DNA from: Siderastrea radians
Lineage: Eukaryota; Cnidaria; Anthozoa; Scleractinia; Rhizangiidae
Direction: 5' to 3'
DNA length: 64,000 nucleotides
Assembly (NCBI GenBank): GCA_964017195.1
Contig: OZ024887.1
Span: 3,895,959-3,959,958 of the forward strand
The position numbers and the translations under genes are program-made. Below are positions 12,399 to 25,697 of the stretch, piece by piece (positions within the stretch are counted from its first letter, which is position 1; the number at the start of each line of letters is the position of its first letter). A model generated the notes under the pieces. The model was not told the origin of the DNA, searched no databases, and was given only the letters and a program-made list of their open reading frames with translations.

Positions 12399-14143
12399 CC
12401 TATAAAAAAAATTGTACAACATAAAAATCCCGTGAACTCTACGTGTACATGGCTGCAGATAAAACTATTTCTTTACATTCCCTCTGGTGTGCTTAACTTA
12501 ACAGTTTCAAGAAACTAGTGTACGGAAATTTAGATAATGCATCTTTTGTATGAAAATTGCGGTGTTGTGCTAGTTTATTGCAATTTGATTTCCGACATGT
12601 TTACAATATGCAAGGTAAAGTTAAGGTAGGTAAAGTCGCACACGAGCCAGAGAGGCCCACACGCCGGAGTAATACCGGTTTCTGCTACTCTTCCGTGAAT
12701 GGGATGCTAGTCCATCGCAGGGTTACCCCCAGCAGTATGTCGCTGGTAACCCATTTATACACCTGGGTGGAGAGAGACAAAGTGGGGTGAAGTTTCTTGC
12801 CTAAGGAAACAACGCGATGTCAGGGACTGGACCTCGAACCACCGACCTTCAGATCTGAAGTGCAACGCGCTAACCACTACACCACCGCAAACTTGAGATA
12901 AACACTGATGAAATTCAAAGTGTATAGTTATATATAATCAGTTTTACTAGTGAATTAACGTAACTGAAAATCAAGAATAAACTTGATGGATACTTGCGCT
13001 TTGCTGGTAATTCTTTGCAGTAAATAGTGTATATATTGCGGATAAAATCCAGTTAAAAACGCCCTCTCTCTGTGAAAGAATAACAGCTGACCACAATGGA
13101 TAATATTTTTGTGGGAATCTTGCCATAGGAAACAGATTTCAGTTTATTGATAGATCATTTGACCAAAAGTACTAAAAGCTGTCACACATCTTTAAAAGTG
13201 TCATTTGTCAGGATTAATAACAATCATGTGTTATTCTGGTAATTTTAGAAATCCATTTTAACTTCCTAAGTTGTCTTGATCGTGTTAAGAGCAGTTAATG
13301 ACGGATGTGTAGGTGTTAGTCTTAAGTCTCCAACTTGACACAAATATCTGTTGACGTCACTACTTCTCTAGTCACCAAGAAATACTTGACAGATTTAACA
13401 ATTACTGAGTAATGATAAGTAGTATTGAGGTTTCCCTCATCCGATGTTACTGATATTAGATCTTTATCCATGATGAGATTGAATTGACACAGCGAAAACA
13501 GACAATGAATATGTGCAGTTTGCATTATTCTCATTCTAGTTTGATTTGATTCACATTCACATTCTCCTTCATATAAAACCGAAAATGTATGCAATCCAAA
13601 ATTGAAGTTGCATACATATCTCCGGATTGTACACGGGATACGCGTTTTCTCAGTTAAATAGTGGGGGAGTCTTTCACAACAGAGGGCATCTGCTCTAAAG
13701 CATCATCAAATGGATTTTGACGGGCCGTTTTATTTTACGACTGCTACGTGCTTTAATCCCCCATGCATGCTCTCATCTTTTGAAAGACCAACGAACTTTC
13801 TAAAAAGTAACAACAAAACATCAAAGGTCGTTTTTAAAGGCCAACTCGCCTCCGAAACGTTTCGAACGCTTTCAAGAGTCATCGTTATCTTTTGTAAACG
13901 CCTTGCATTAACATACAACTCAGACACGCTCAAATTTAGCTCTAAACGAAGGAAAGCGGCTAGCACTCGATAAACGCCCTTGTATTCCTTAGTCTAATAC
14001 GGTTTGTATTGCACAGGAGGGGTTCAAATAAGCTTTATCCTTTTAGCTTAAAGGTGACTTTATCCTTCTGTTTAACATCTACAAGACAAAAAACAAAACC
14101 AGAAAATCATTAAATTCGAAAATATACTGATAGCAAACTTACC
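12399..14143 (-). other. Candidate 5' UTR intron of the GPCR gene
   Basis: On the minus strand a T-rich acceptor (AATTTTTTTTATAG) ends seven bases before the GPCR start codon. Upstream, a full-consensus donor (ATCAG|GTAAGT) closes a possible non-coding exon at 14143. The pair would define an intron of about 1.74 kb that contains a SINE. Class A receptor genes often have a coding region in one exon with an intron in the 5' UTR. Confidence 0.45.
12615..12889 (-). mobile_element. tRNA-derived SINE
   Basis: The minus strand starts with a tRNA-like head: GCGGTGGTGTAGTGGTTAGC carries an A box, and GGTTCGAGGTCC some 40 bases on is a B box. A conserved body follows, with CCTTAGGCAAGAAACTTCAC and CCCAGGTGTATAAATGGG. 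No clean cloverleaf or matching acceptor stem is seen, so this is a SINE rather than a tRNA gene. It lies in the candidate 5' intron of the GPCR. The 3' edge is approximate. Confidence 0.75.
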
Positions 14144-17100
14144 TGATATTCCAAAAACGACACTGAATTCAGAGCAATTATATTTACAAGTAGGACTATG
14201 AGAATTTCGTGAACTTCTGGCGTGGATTTTAGTGACGGTTCAGTTAAGTCTTCTTGGCAGTTTCTCAGCCTATCCCTTCTCAGAAGCAATAGCAGTAATT
14301 AGGTTTCGTTTCTTTATATTCGTATCTGTGAAACCCGCCGGAAAAGTGTACAAATGTTGCCCAAATTATTTTGTTGTCAAATTCACGTTCATCAAAAGTG
14401 GTTTATTCAGTATAAAGTCATTTGTAATAAATTATCTTACTAATATGACATGTTCTGCAAATTTCCGTGTTTTTTAAAAGACAGCGGAAATGAGACAGAA
14501 ATGATCATACATTTTCCTCCATATTTGAAGAGAATAGCATCATGTTGGATTGTCGTTTTTCATGTCAATACGTTAAACCTATCTCCTGAAGCCAAACTTA
14601 GAGTACAATCATGTTTTAAATATTGTTTCAACTTTTGAGTCCAAATAAAGTGTTCTTGGAAATAAGACTTATCGCGGCGAGCAGCAATTCCCTGTCGGAA
14701 TAGAAATTTCACATTTTACGCATTATAATAAAATTTCAGATTAACCAGAAGATGGATCAATGTTGAATCAGATTAAAAATTCGTTATCGCTAATTTTCAT
14801 TCTTAAATATTGAAGGTTCATAAAATGAAGATATTAATTTTATCAGTCTAATTCTGTTTTTTTTTCCTTAAAAAAAATTTGAGCTTGAATTTCCAAAACA
14901 TACTTAAGTAATAATTTTTCAAATCCGGGGTGAATTTAATAATTTTCTTTTTAATAAGACTCATAACAACGGTCTTGTCAGTTAAATATTATAGCAAGGT
15001 AAGAAAAATTGCACTTCTTTATTGAATGTTAGCCCAACGTCATGGGTGAACAAAAGAAGAAAATAAGACAAATGAAAGGACTGATAGATTCAAAGCTTAA
15101 CTCTGTAAATTATAAATATTTGTACTCCTATTTCTGTGAATGAAATGTCCGGACAATCAAAACTACTGAAACTCAAAGAAAAAGTAATGAATCATATAGA
15201 AGACTTACAATGGCATGATCTGATATACTTGTTGAGAATTAAATAATGATGTCGTATTAAAAGGGCAAAGCTCTAGTCCCCTTTACGCGTGGCCTCTGAT
15301 CGACAAATATTGGTTGAAGTAGCTTTAAGGATAAATTCGCTTTCATTTTAATATTCTCCGCTGATTTCCAAGGAAAAACTCCATTAAATTTGCTTTTATT
15401 TTTGACAGATTCGCTGTCTATTCAACATTTCATGTATTAAACATTATGGTATACTATATGAAAACAGCACCCTCTACAAAGAAATGCGGAATAAATTTGG
15501 GACTCTCTTCGTGTAAAATACCCTTATTTTTTTAAGCCTTTTTGCAAGAAATATCCTGTACAACATAACAGATAAACAAAGCAAGTTTTATCTGATGAAA
15601 ATGCTGAAAGCATACGGTAGTAATATTTCGATTTTGTCAAACATATTTAAACTATGTGTAAATTGGAAGAATCTTAGAATTTCATAGTTTTGTCCGTTAA
15701 CAGAAGAGCTGTTAGTAACTCAATCCGTTGTCGGGACAATCTAACTGAAATATATCTTGTCAAATTCAAATCTTGTCAGATGTCTTAATGGGAAAAGAAC
15801 GTTTCCTTTTCCAAATGTGCTTTGCGTCAATATTTCTTCCCTTTTTCATACGTGTACCAGAGTTGCAATTTTTTATATCATTCTCCTCTCATATTTCAAA
15901 TGCAATTAAATCATGATATTATTCCTTTGTCATACCTACTGAAGTCTGTGTATTTACTAGACAGAGAAAATGTAAACAATTTCCTTTCCAAAGAGTTTAA
16001 TTTCTCATGTTTGTAGTTGAATTTCGACAATTTGTAACTGTGGCACGGTATGACTTGTTTGATTTTATCATGTAAACAATACATCGAAGTGCACCTTGAA
16101 AAGCCGGAAAACGATTTACTGCAGCGCAAGAACCTTACTAAATGGTCATTTTCAGGTTTTTGTGAATAAGTTCTACTTTTAACTAATTTCAAGTTCTCAG
16201 GATTTTATAGTGTTAGTGGTAGGGGCCAGTTTACTTTTTGTGAAATGTGACTTTTTCTAAACTCGATTGTTTCTTGTTTTTCTTCTATTCGTGTTTTTAA
16301 AACAACTGGGTAATTCAGCAAGTGAGTTTTTATTAAGTGTTAAGTTCAAAATGAAACCCTTTTATTGAACGGAATGTCGGCAGACTTCTAAAGATGAAAC
16401 ACGGAAATTATGCATATTTGATATGAAAACAATTTTCGAAACAACAGGATAGGTAAAATGGAACATACTAGCAAAAACGTGCAAAACATCATTGACCCTT
16501 TTACAACCTGTTTTCGCCTGACATTTTTTAAGAAGCTGTTAGTCAGGGAATGAACCCTAAATACATACATCTGTCAAAAGCAAACAAGATCATGTTATAG
16601 TTAACGAATTTGAAGGTCAACCTCATTCCGTTTGAAGATGAAAACCTTCTCAAATTGACAAGTCTGTACGTAAATGAAATTGATGCTTTTTGAAGTGACG
16701 AGAAACAATTAAAAGTCAAATCCAAAATGCAAATAATTAAGTAGTTTCAGGATTATTTCAGTGAAACAGAAATGGGTAAAATGAAACTACTTATCTGGAA
16801 TCTCTTTACGGAGCAAGTTTAATTTAGTTTCCTTTATGCTAGTCTCTTTAAGGAACAAGTTTAATTACCTTTATGCCAAATGATCTTTATGCAAAGGAAC
16901 CATTCTTTTAAATTTAAATTTGGTCTTCAGTGTTTATTTTTTAACGACTGGCGTCATATTTCTAGACAGAAAACCTAGAAGGATTCCATCATTAAAAGCG
17001 GATTTCCGTTCAGCAGCTAACAGGGGCACGCTACTTTTATGTGACCAAAATAGCTTCAGTATACGATTATTTTATTTAATCCTAGATAGGCATCTTCTAA

Positions 17101-20100
17101 CATTTAAACCTATAAAAACAAACTGTTAAAAGGTGGATCTACTGAACAAGGAAAGATCTTGACCAGAAAACGGAGAGAAACAAATTAACTTTCGAATACA
17201 AAGTAATGTTAGTCGTCCAACCAATGAGATTCTCCACACCATGCACACTCCACACCTCACCTTAGCTGAGAGGGAGAGGCTAAACTCCGTGAGGAACTCT
17301 TTCCCTCAGTTGATGGGAGGAACCATATTTGACAACAGTTTCCAAAATTTGGCACAATACTTCTTTTCAGCGCTTGCTTTAAAAATAATGGACGCTTCGA
17401 GTATCTTCTTTTTTTTTGGTCATTTTTCTTGAGGCTAATTTTGGGGAATGCTTATAAAAGGGGTTACAAGAGGCAACACGAGTACTCGAAACTTCAAAAA
17501 CATGATTTTAGAAGGTTTAGAAAATCAACGAGAATACCGCGAAACAATAAACTAGCAGGAAAATGCATGTCCTGCGCGTGCATTATGTTTGCTACATTTC
17601 TCACAAATGTTCTGCAAAACAACATTGCGTTATGGGTGTTACGACAAATGTGAATAAGGATCTACAAACTTCTACTTGCTGAATTTGCCCGACGTCTAAA
17701 AGTTGCAAATCATAAAAATAATGAAAATGAAAAGTCCGATGTACATTTTCCCATTAGAAAAGTACTGCACTACTGCTAAAAGCAGCTCAAAACAACAAAA
17801 GTAAACAGCTAAGTATTAAGGGGATGTTACCGACTCAAGATGTTACCATATATGTCCAATAGTGCGGAGTGTGGTTTACTGTGATGCGCATACTTCGCAG
17901 TTCCTGATTAGAATATACTTAGTTAATGGTATTTGTAACTAGTTTATATATATTTAGTAATTTTGAACAGTTTTAATCTTTTATTGTAACCACACGCCCC
18001 TTGTGGAAATCAGCTTTCAGTGTTATATTATAGTTGACATATTATAGTTATCTACCTACCTACCTCCGCAGCTGCGTGTTTAGTGAGGCTCCACTATTCT
18101 TTTACGAGGTTGCACTATTCACATCCACTTCGATGAACAACTATCAAATATTAGTGGATGATGTATATAGCTTGGCTAGCCTAACAGGGGAGTTCCTTGA
18201 AGAAAAAGTCACTGATATTGAAAGTCACTCTGGCATTTGAGAAGATAATACCGTGCTCCTAAAAAAAGCAAAAGCAAACACAGACAGACAGACACAGAAA
18301 AAGCAGAGACCACAAAGAAAAAGGAACAAAAAGATAAGAAAACTTCTGGCATGGATTGTGATTCGAACAGGCAGACTCCGCGCAAGGTTGTTCACTTCGC
18401 GCGCAAAACTTGAACAACACGTCTTTCCAAATTGGAGACTTCTATAGGCCACTAAAATAAAGTAGTAGGCCAAAATCAACAAATCTGCGGTTTCCGTTAA
18501 TTGTAATGTTATCCTTGCTAGGTGTTCGTGTAAATACTGGGAATGCGAGAAATAGTTGCCAAACGTTCGCTTGCTGGTTGTCTAGAGATAGAGAAAGACG
18601 GACGGAGGGACGGTGGCAGTAAGGGATTCGTCAATTGAAGATCACTGGGGGTCACTTCGAGACACTTACATGAACTCCAGTACAAGGCCTTGGGAGGGAT
18701 TGGTTACCGCTGACTGGGTAACGTCACGTGCTTGTGGGCTAACATCCCACGATGCGGGGGAAGAGCAGGCGCGTGTTTCACTATCGCTAATGGGGACACT
18801 TCACGGTAATTTTACATGACGCATGGTGCGACCTCATGGGTCGGTCACAATCCATTTGCGTGGATATACACACTTCATGAGTAAGGGTCTCCACTCTCGC
18901 AGGTAGAACGCCGCGAAAGAGTGCCGTTATTACCAGCTCAAGATATTTCGACTTAATAAAAAGATATCAAAATCAAATAATTAATCAGAGATATCAAAAT
19001 CAAATAAATTTCGACGAAAGCGATACGGTTTTGAATAGTACACAACGGTAAAACAATTTTCTAGTCTTTCTCGTTGACAAATAAGAGCCAAGATGGCCGG
19101 CTGGCTTTAAATTAAGAAATAACGACTTGTTAAACTCACCTCTAGGCTCGTGATTTTCCAATGAGAGGTTGGACCGAGTAACGCTTGAGAGCATTCGAGG
19201 AGAATTTAGCATGATTTAGATTATCATGTGAGAAAGTAGTGAAAACAGTCTGCTGGTCTGAAGTGCGTGCAAAGAGAAAAAGTCAGGAGCGACATCAACG
19301 AACGAATTAAATCAGTACATACAAATGACCATGAAAGCGTTTTTGCATGCCATTCTAAAACTTAAACGCGCCGAAGCAATGTAAAAATAGCTCAAAGCAA
19401 ATCCATAATTTAAGACGGCACTGAGTTTCGCCACAGTTCAAAAGTCTCTGACTTTAAAACCGAAAAAACATTTCAAATGCTAAATATTTCGGCATTTAAA
19501 AAACTTTTCGGCATTTGAATTTAAAAAGAACTTTTCTTTCTTATTCTTAAGTGGATAATTTAATACTGGTGCGTTTTTATTTCCATTGATGCGACGGGTA
19601 TAGTTTTCAGTGCGTCACAGCAATTTGGTTTTCTCAAAATAAATCATTTGGACGCCCACAGATATTCAAATAGATTTCTGGAGATAACCTTAACAAAAAC
19701 TGCAAATTTTACGCCGCTTTGGCATTTGCATCATTTTCACTTCATTAAGATAACCTTAATCAAATGAGAAAACCTTTCCTAAATTGTGTCCGAGGTTTTC
19801 GTGTTGATTTGAACTATTGATTAAAACATCTGCATTTGCTGTAATGTAGATAAGACAATAACCTAAAACCTTTAACTAACAAAAGAGAGAATTATTACTC
19901 TAATAAAATCCACGTAATACCTTTAATTCGTTGTATTTACTGAGGATTTATGATTAAAAGGAAGAATTCGAAGCGGTAATCTGCTATCCAAGCTTGTCTT
20001 GTCTACTAATGGATCATGAAAACATTGAAAGCTGCAAAAACATCGTGGCTTATTTGGTTTTGTTCCTTTGGATTTTTACTATTACTAAAAAGGTTTAAGG

Positions 20101-20711
20101 CGTATCCATGAAATATTGGTAGGGGCAGTTTTAAATAATGAAAGAATAAATTTGACAGTCAGGGATCTTGTTACTGATACACATGATCAAAACTGTTGTT
20201 TTCATTGTTCTGATATACAGTCAGGTGAATCTTTTACGACATAATTTTTTAACCCTTGGGTACGTTGGCGAGTGCCGGATATTAATCTAGGACAACTAAA
20301 TCGAACAAAATTCCAGCAGGATTCATCGAGTTCTTCACAAAAAGCCGACAAACTGAAGAAAAATCGAAAGTCCCAATTTAACAGTGATCAATGTGTTTGT
20401 ATTATTCAAACGGACCTTTAAGAAACAAACTTTTCAAAACTGCGCAATAACTGAATTAATAAATAACCTACCCAAACTCGCACAAAGACGCTTTCAGCCA
20501 GTCTTCAAGTCGTTGTATTTGTTATTCAAATCGTCTTTTTTTTTGCGATAACTCTCGTCAGAGCTTCTGCTCTCATTTTATTTGCTTTAAAACCCTCATC
20601 GAATCAGGCCACCTTCCGCTGACCGAGGAGCCCGCAGACGTTATGTATGAGATCAACAGCAATCAATCGTACGACTCGTGCGCAGTTCTTGCAATTATTT
20701 TCCAAAGCACA
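14144..20711. other. Intergenic, no gene seen
   Basis: It is strongly AT-rich and no open frame has a recognisable domain. Small direct duplications were seen near 16796-16876 (two copies of a TCTCTTTA...CAAGTTTAATT unit) and near 18961-19006 (two copies of GATATCAAAATCAAATAA). A B-box-like GATTCGAACAGG near 18361 could be a SINE remnant. Confidence 0.35.
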
Positions 20712-20790
20712 TTCTCGACCCCAGAGCCTTTCTGTTTTGAGCATGACTGAGGGAGATGCGCAGTTAAGCCCGAAGGCTCTGGGTCGAGAA
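20712..20790. mobile_element. Small palindromic repeat (MITE-like)
   Basis: The termini are inverted: TTCTCGACCCCAGAGCCTTT on the left and GAAGGCTCTGGGTCGAGAA on the right. About 40 bases lie between. The size and near-perfect arms fit a hairpin-type MITE or the remains of one. No target duplication was established. Confidence 0.6.
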
Positions 20791-22350
20791 TTTGCGAAGC
20801 ACCAACATTTGATACGGAGAAGTGGAGGAACTTAAGCTTTAACCTTGTCTGCTTTTCACGTTGAGTGTGTGTTCCATTCCAAGCAAATGTTTTGGGTTGA
20901 CCGCCGTTAAGGTACGAGATACTGCATCCTGCGCCAAAACAAATTTAGTCACTGGGTGTTCAACTGCTGACCGAATATCCGAGGACTGAAACATAGATAA
21001 CTGTTCACGGAAGCTGAACATAAAAGCAACGTCACTTCTAGTTTTCAGAGCTTTGATGTTTAGACCAATTCAACCGTTTTTGACCGTGAAGTTCGCAGTG
21101 AAAACAATGCAAAAATGCTCGGAAAACCGAGTTTCACGCCGATAAATCTTGCGGATGACAATTACTCAGTATACTTTGAACACACCCTCAACATAAAAAG
21201 TTTAATTTAGAGAAACAGCGTTAAGTTTTGCGGCTAAGGTGACAGCTTTCACATCATCCTTTATTTTTCTCTGCAAAATTATCCTGTGAGAACTGCGCAC
21301 GCGTCGCACATTTGACCGCTGTTAAACCAAATGATATTAATGGGGTTAACCGCTGGGCGAGGACGGCGAGTAGCGCTTTTCAGATGTTGGTTAAGTTTTC
21401 ATGCAAAATACCTGTATCTTTCAAGTTAATACTGACAATACTGTGGCCCGGTAAACTGTAGCCTGACCTCATTTGTCCGCCGACTGCATGTTTATCAGCT
21501 TCCTTTCACGTATGCCCTCCATTTCTTTTGAATTCTATTTCAGTTTTGAAAACCGTACTTTTTCCGTGGTCTTAAAAACTGAAAGTTCAGTCCTAAGTCT
21601 TAATCACCAAATTATAATTGCCCCGTAAACAAAAGGAGTACTTTACAGACATTGAGATGACAAAAGTATAGCCAAGTAAATTACAATAACAAATTAAGCC
21701 CACATCGGCTCTTTAAAAAGGACGAAAGTTTCCATGTAAACGACTATATGAAAGTAACCACCGTTAAGTTGAACAGAATGACCAGTGTGTTGAAGGAGGA
21801 ATTCCTTTTAGCTGATGTGTAATAAAAACAAATGATTACATACACGTATTAAAAATAATTTCAAACTTACAAACCCCCGTTGTATAGTTGGCCATCACTT
21901 TGAACTGAATTCATTTCGTCTTCACGTAAAATGAGATTGTTACTAAATAAAATGCCAAAAGCGACTACCATGATTCCCAAGACGTTTTCCAGGGACGGTA
22001 AGCCAAGTTCATCACAAAGTTTCATTTTTCCCAACAGTTTTCCCTCGCGAGCTTACATAGTATCTCAAGATCTCAAATCCTATCTAGTTATCCGGTTCAA
22101 AATTAATTCTGGTTCTTTCAAGTAACTCATCTATCGATCAAGTCAACACTGATAAGTATTATCTGTTAGAGGATTTCGAACCGTTTTTAAAACATCTGGA
22201 AACTAATAGTGAAGGGATTTGACGTTCAAAATTGCCGGAGCCGAAAATAACCAATACAAGTTTCCTTGATAATTAATGGACGTACAAGACTTAAATTCGA
22301 GGGTAGCGGAAAGCCTTGCATATTTACTAAAAGAGTTCTAAATCAGGTTT
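20791..22350. other. Intergenic, no gene seen
   Basis: I read no coding exon, RNA gene or repeat structure here that I can support. Confidence 0.3.
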
Positions 22351-22445
22351 AAAAGAGCCTAACTCAGAAAACTAAGACATTCGCTCAAACTGAGTTAAGA
22401 AAAAGAACCTACCTCAGAAAACTAAGATATTCCCTCAATTTGAGT
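22351..22445. repeat. Two-copy direct duplication
   Basis: Two diverged copies of a unit of about 50-60 bases sit side by side. Each has AGAGCCTA or AGAACCTA, then CTCAGAAAACTAAGA, then a CTCAA stretch. This is probably a local slippage product; no gene is nearby. Confidence 0.55.
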
Positions 22446-22889
22446 CATTAAACGATCGTCGTCCATCACAAATTGTCTACAAAATGTTTATTTTGTCTTC
22501 GACGTTTTCTTTTTATTAAAATTCATGTGACTACAGTCGACAAGCAAATAACTTGCTAAGCCAGGGCTTAAGTCATGTTTATGTAATAACAATGAGTTAT
22601 TGTCAACTGTTTGAGATGCACGTAACATCTGAACAGACAAAACGGTGATATTGAAAACATGTTATTTTAAACGGTGTTGATTACGAATTGAAAACCGCCA
22701 AGCTTAAAGAAAAGGAGAAAACCAATGAAAAGGGTGTTCAATAGACACATCCTTATTGAAGGGTCATTACATTGGAATAAAAAAAGACCAGTAGTTATTT
22801 TTCCTTTTCAAGATTAAGATGGTTACTTTTTTGCAAAGAGCTTGACACTACTGTAATTTACTTTCATTCAAATTTGCGGGTTTAGGGCC

Positions 22890-23172
22890 GGGTTTACCTC
22901 GGTGTAAGAACCTGAAAAGATTTTCTTTTGTTAGTTATTGTTTTGCTTGACGATTTTGTTTAACATGTTTTGTCTCTTCTATTTTACGTCATTCGTAAAT
23001 TTCACAGGTTCTTACACCGAGGTAAAGCCCGGGTTTACCTGGGTGTAAGAACCTGACAAGATTTTCTTTGTTTGTTAGTTATTGTTTTGCTGTACGCTTT
23101 TGTTTAACATGTTTTGTTTCTTTTATTTTCCGCCATCCGTGAGTTTCACAGGTTCAACACCGAGGAAAAGCC
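22890..23172. mobile_element. Two MITE copies in head-to-tail tandem
   Basis: Copy 1 (22890-23030) and copy 2 (23031-23172) each start with GGGTTTACC(T/G)-GGTGTAAGAACCTG and end with its inverted complement (CAGGTTCTTACACCGAGG...). Between the termini the copies share ATTGTTTTGCT and TTTAACATGTTTTGT. The last terminus has lost a few bases. Abutting copies with intact inverted ends suggest one inserted at the edge of the other, or a duplication. Confidence 0.8.
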
Positions 23173-23843
23173 AAATTTGCTCAAGGTAACTCTTATTTTT
23201 GTCGCTTGTACATAACGTTCCCGGGCAAACCTCAGGAAGAGCCAAGTTCTTAGTGTCACTGTGAAAGACAATTTAGTGCACAGAATGCTTGCGAAATGCA
23301 AACGTTTGCTGTCTATGAGTTGTAATTCGGGAAACGAGGGTAGAAGTCGCAAATTTCCTTCGCACAGTATTTGCCCAGAAGCTGCCAGCCGAATACGCGG
23401 GTTTTGCTAAAGGAAAATTACCGAGCAGCCTGCGGAGCTCCTTCAGCCGGGTTCGTTTACGTACAAACACTGTTACGAAACGCCTTGTATGCTTTCAGTG
23501 GTTGAAATTAAATCTTGCGTGCATACTGAAGTTGGAGGAGTGCATGGCAGTTGTACTCGATATAAAATGAAAACAGTTGACGTTTTAAGCTCTTCGCTAA
23601 TGCAATTCTTAAGGAATAGCGCTCCAAAGAGTACGTAGCTGTTGATCGTTTGAGATCTGCGGCCGCAAATTCACAACAATAAGTGGTGTTTCCTTTCCTC
23701 GAACGAAACAGCTGACCTCCCAGCTTAATATACCGCAAAATTTTATTCCGTGAGTAACCATCGCGAACGCACACCATCTTAATAATAGCAATAACAATGC
23801 ATTAATTTATACAGCGTTGATTCTATAAAAAAATTTAAACATT
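23173..23843. other. Gap between repeats, no gene seen
   Basis: Short minus-strand open frames at 23146-23797 overlap one another without splice support or recognisable domains. I do not call them genes. Confidence 0.3.
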
Positions 23844-25562
23844 CAAATGCCCTTCATTTACAAGACATAAATTTCCATTAGCGTCAAAACTTAAGTCATC
23901 GAAACGAATGTGTAAACATTGTTGAAAAATAAACCAACGTTTTAATTTTTGCGTGATGAATAAGGAATCTTACATACAGAAGAACATTCATTTATGCCAA
24001 TGTAGTTTCAATTTCGTGAAAATAACAACCTTTTAAGCGAATGAACAAACATTTGTTGCATCGTAATGTTCTTTAAGGGGAAAAAAGTTCATTAACAACA
24101 AAGGTTTAGTTAACCAATAAACAAGTTTTTACTTTATCTGTCAATGTGTTCGCCGTTCAAACATCGCGGAAAACAGGTCTGCATAAACCTAAACCACTGA
24201 GCACATTTTCTGGCTGTTATCAGTTGTGTTTGTGTTTCTTCGCCCTGCTCTCAAAAGAATTTGTTGACGGTAGTCTCCTAGAGGAATCTCCTGCCGTCTT
24301 GCCTCTTCCAGATCATTAAGCTCTTGCTGAACTGACTGTGGGACTTGATATGTCAGCCTTTACTGGTGCTTTCAGCGCACTGATCTCTTGGAATGCTCTA
24401 CCATGTTGAGGAAAGGACTATATGCAGGCAGTATCTTCAACTCTGTATTGGCTGCCGGATTCACAGCATTACGGTGGGCCGGAGCTCCATCGTATGTCAA
24501 ATATATCAGCTCGTCCGGGTTGAGTTGTCTTCGTGCTTGTCCCAGAAAGTCGTTAAAGAGCTGTGCATGTGTGTACCAACTTGTGCAGTGTAATGGACTA
24601 AACCGGCGGTAGGAGACGGCGATAGTTATCGTTACATTTCTTCCGCGATGACCGAGGACTTGTCTATAGGCCCTTTCACCAATTCTAGCTCGCCCATGGC
24701 TTCTTGCCGTCCATATATTGTACCCGCATTCGTCGATAAATACACAATGATGGAGAATTCCGTTCGTCATGAACCAGTTTGGATATTCTACTCGTCTTGG
24801 AATGACGTCCGGCCTGTTGCGGTCAGCTGGTAGTGACCTCGCAAGTTTGATACGTATTAGCATACCGTCAAAAGCTTTACCAAAAGTCCGTGTACGAGAG
24901 GCTTTGCTGGGAGTTTTCTTCGAAAGTTCCAGGTTGATTTCACTTAAAGTCAGCAGACAGTTCTCGTCAACAATCTCGCTGAGGCACTGCTTCATTTCGT
25001 CATCTACCTTCACATTGTTGCGGCCGCCACGTGGCCTCTCATGAGGACGTCCTTCTCGGACATAAGTTGCCACAATGCCTCTAGCTGTGCTGCGGTTCAC
25101 CCCTAACATGTCTGCCACCAACAGGCAGTGTTCGTGTGGATCTTCAAAAGCCCTGGCTATCCGGCTTTCACGATGCTCGTTTGGAATACGGTTACGACGC
25201 GCTCTGTGCTCCATTTCTGCTAGAAGGGTTTGCACATGTACAGCTTCGTTTTTAATTTTTAAGCGTCCCTTAAAATCCAGTGGGAAATTGGCGAGAAACT
25301 GCTCAACAAAAACACTTTTTTTCTCACGATCGAACATTAACCCTATATGAAAATGAATCTTCATAACCACCAAAGAATGTTGTTTTCGATAAAAGGCTAT
25401 TTTTATTGGCCTTAATGAATCTTCTACTCGATGCAAAACTCCTTAATGACATATCCCACAAATTGAAATGTTTCCTTTCTTTGCTAAACTGATTTTACAT
25501 TAATGTTATTGACCGATATTTTAGCGCTAATGAGAATTTATGTCCTGGTAATGAATGGCAAA
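23844..25562. mobile_element. Tc1/mariner-superfamily DNA transposon, nearly full length
   Basis: The edges carry diverged inverted repeats of about 50 bases. The left reads GACATAAATTTCCATTAGCG near 23864. The right edge, complemented, reads GACATAAATTCTCATTAGCG. Between them lies one minus-strand transposase gene. Length, single gene and terminal repeats fit the IS630-Tc1-mariner plan. The exact ends are blurred by mutation and no TA duplication was fixed. The element now looks inactive. Confidence 0.75.
24189..25436 (-). pseudogene. Frameshifted DDE (IS630/Tc1/mariner) transposase
   Basis: The main frame (25436-24372) has a helix-turn-helix region (LGVNRSTARGIVATYV) and then a DDE_3-type catalytic core: FIDECGYNIWTARSHGRAR with the first Asp, LTYDGAPAHRNA with the second Asp, and LPAYSPFLNMVE with the final Glu. 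Just after this Glu the frame breaks near 24395. The next frame reads EISALKAPVKADISSPTV. A second break near 24345 moves to QQELNDLEEARRQEIPLGDY, which ends at a TAG at 24189-24191. The catalytic residues survive but the C-terminus is split over three frames. The true start is uncertain because an internal Met is possible. A functional copy elsewhere in the genome would be its parent. Confidence 0.85.
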
Positions 25563-25697
25563 AGGCGTAATAGATTTAGAGAATATAAGCATCACTAGCT
25601 AAAATGCTACATCAGACAAGGTTAAGGTTACTCTGGACCTTCGCGGGTGTCCTCGGAGAAAAAATTCGAATGCGCGCCATTTTGAAGGAAAACACGA

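Noticed and set aside
12831..12889. tRNA gene on the minus strand
   Set aside because: It has A and B boxes, but the stems do not pair as a cloverleaf and the sequence runs on into a conserved SINE body.
18600..18930. Structured RNA gene in a GC-richer patch
   Set aside because: Compared by eye with 5S, U1, U3 and tRNA patterns; no match.
24388..25350. Plus-strand open frames across the transposon
   Set aside because: They are antisense to the transposase, whose minus-strand frame has the DDE motifs.
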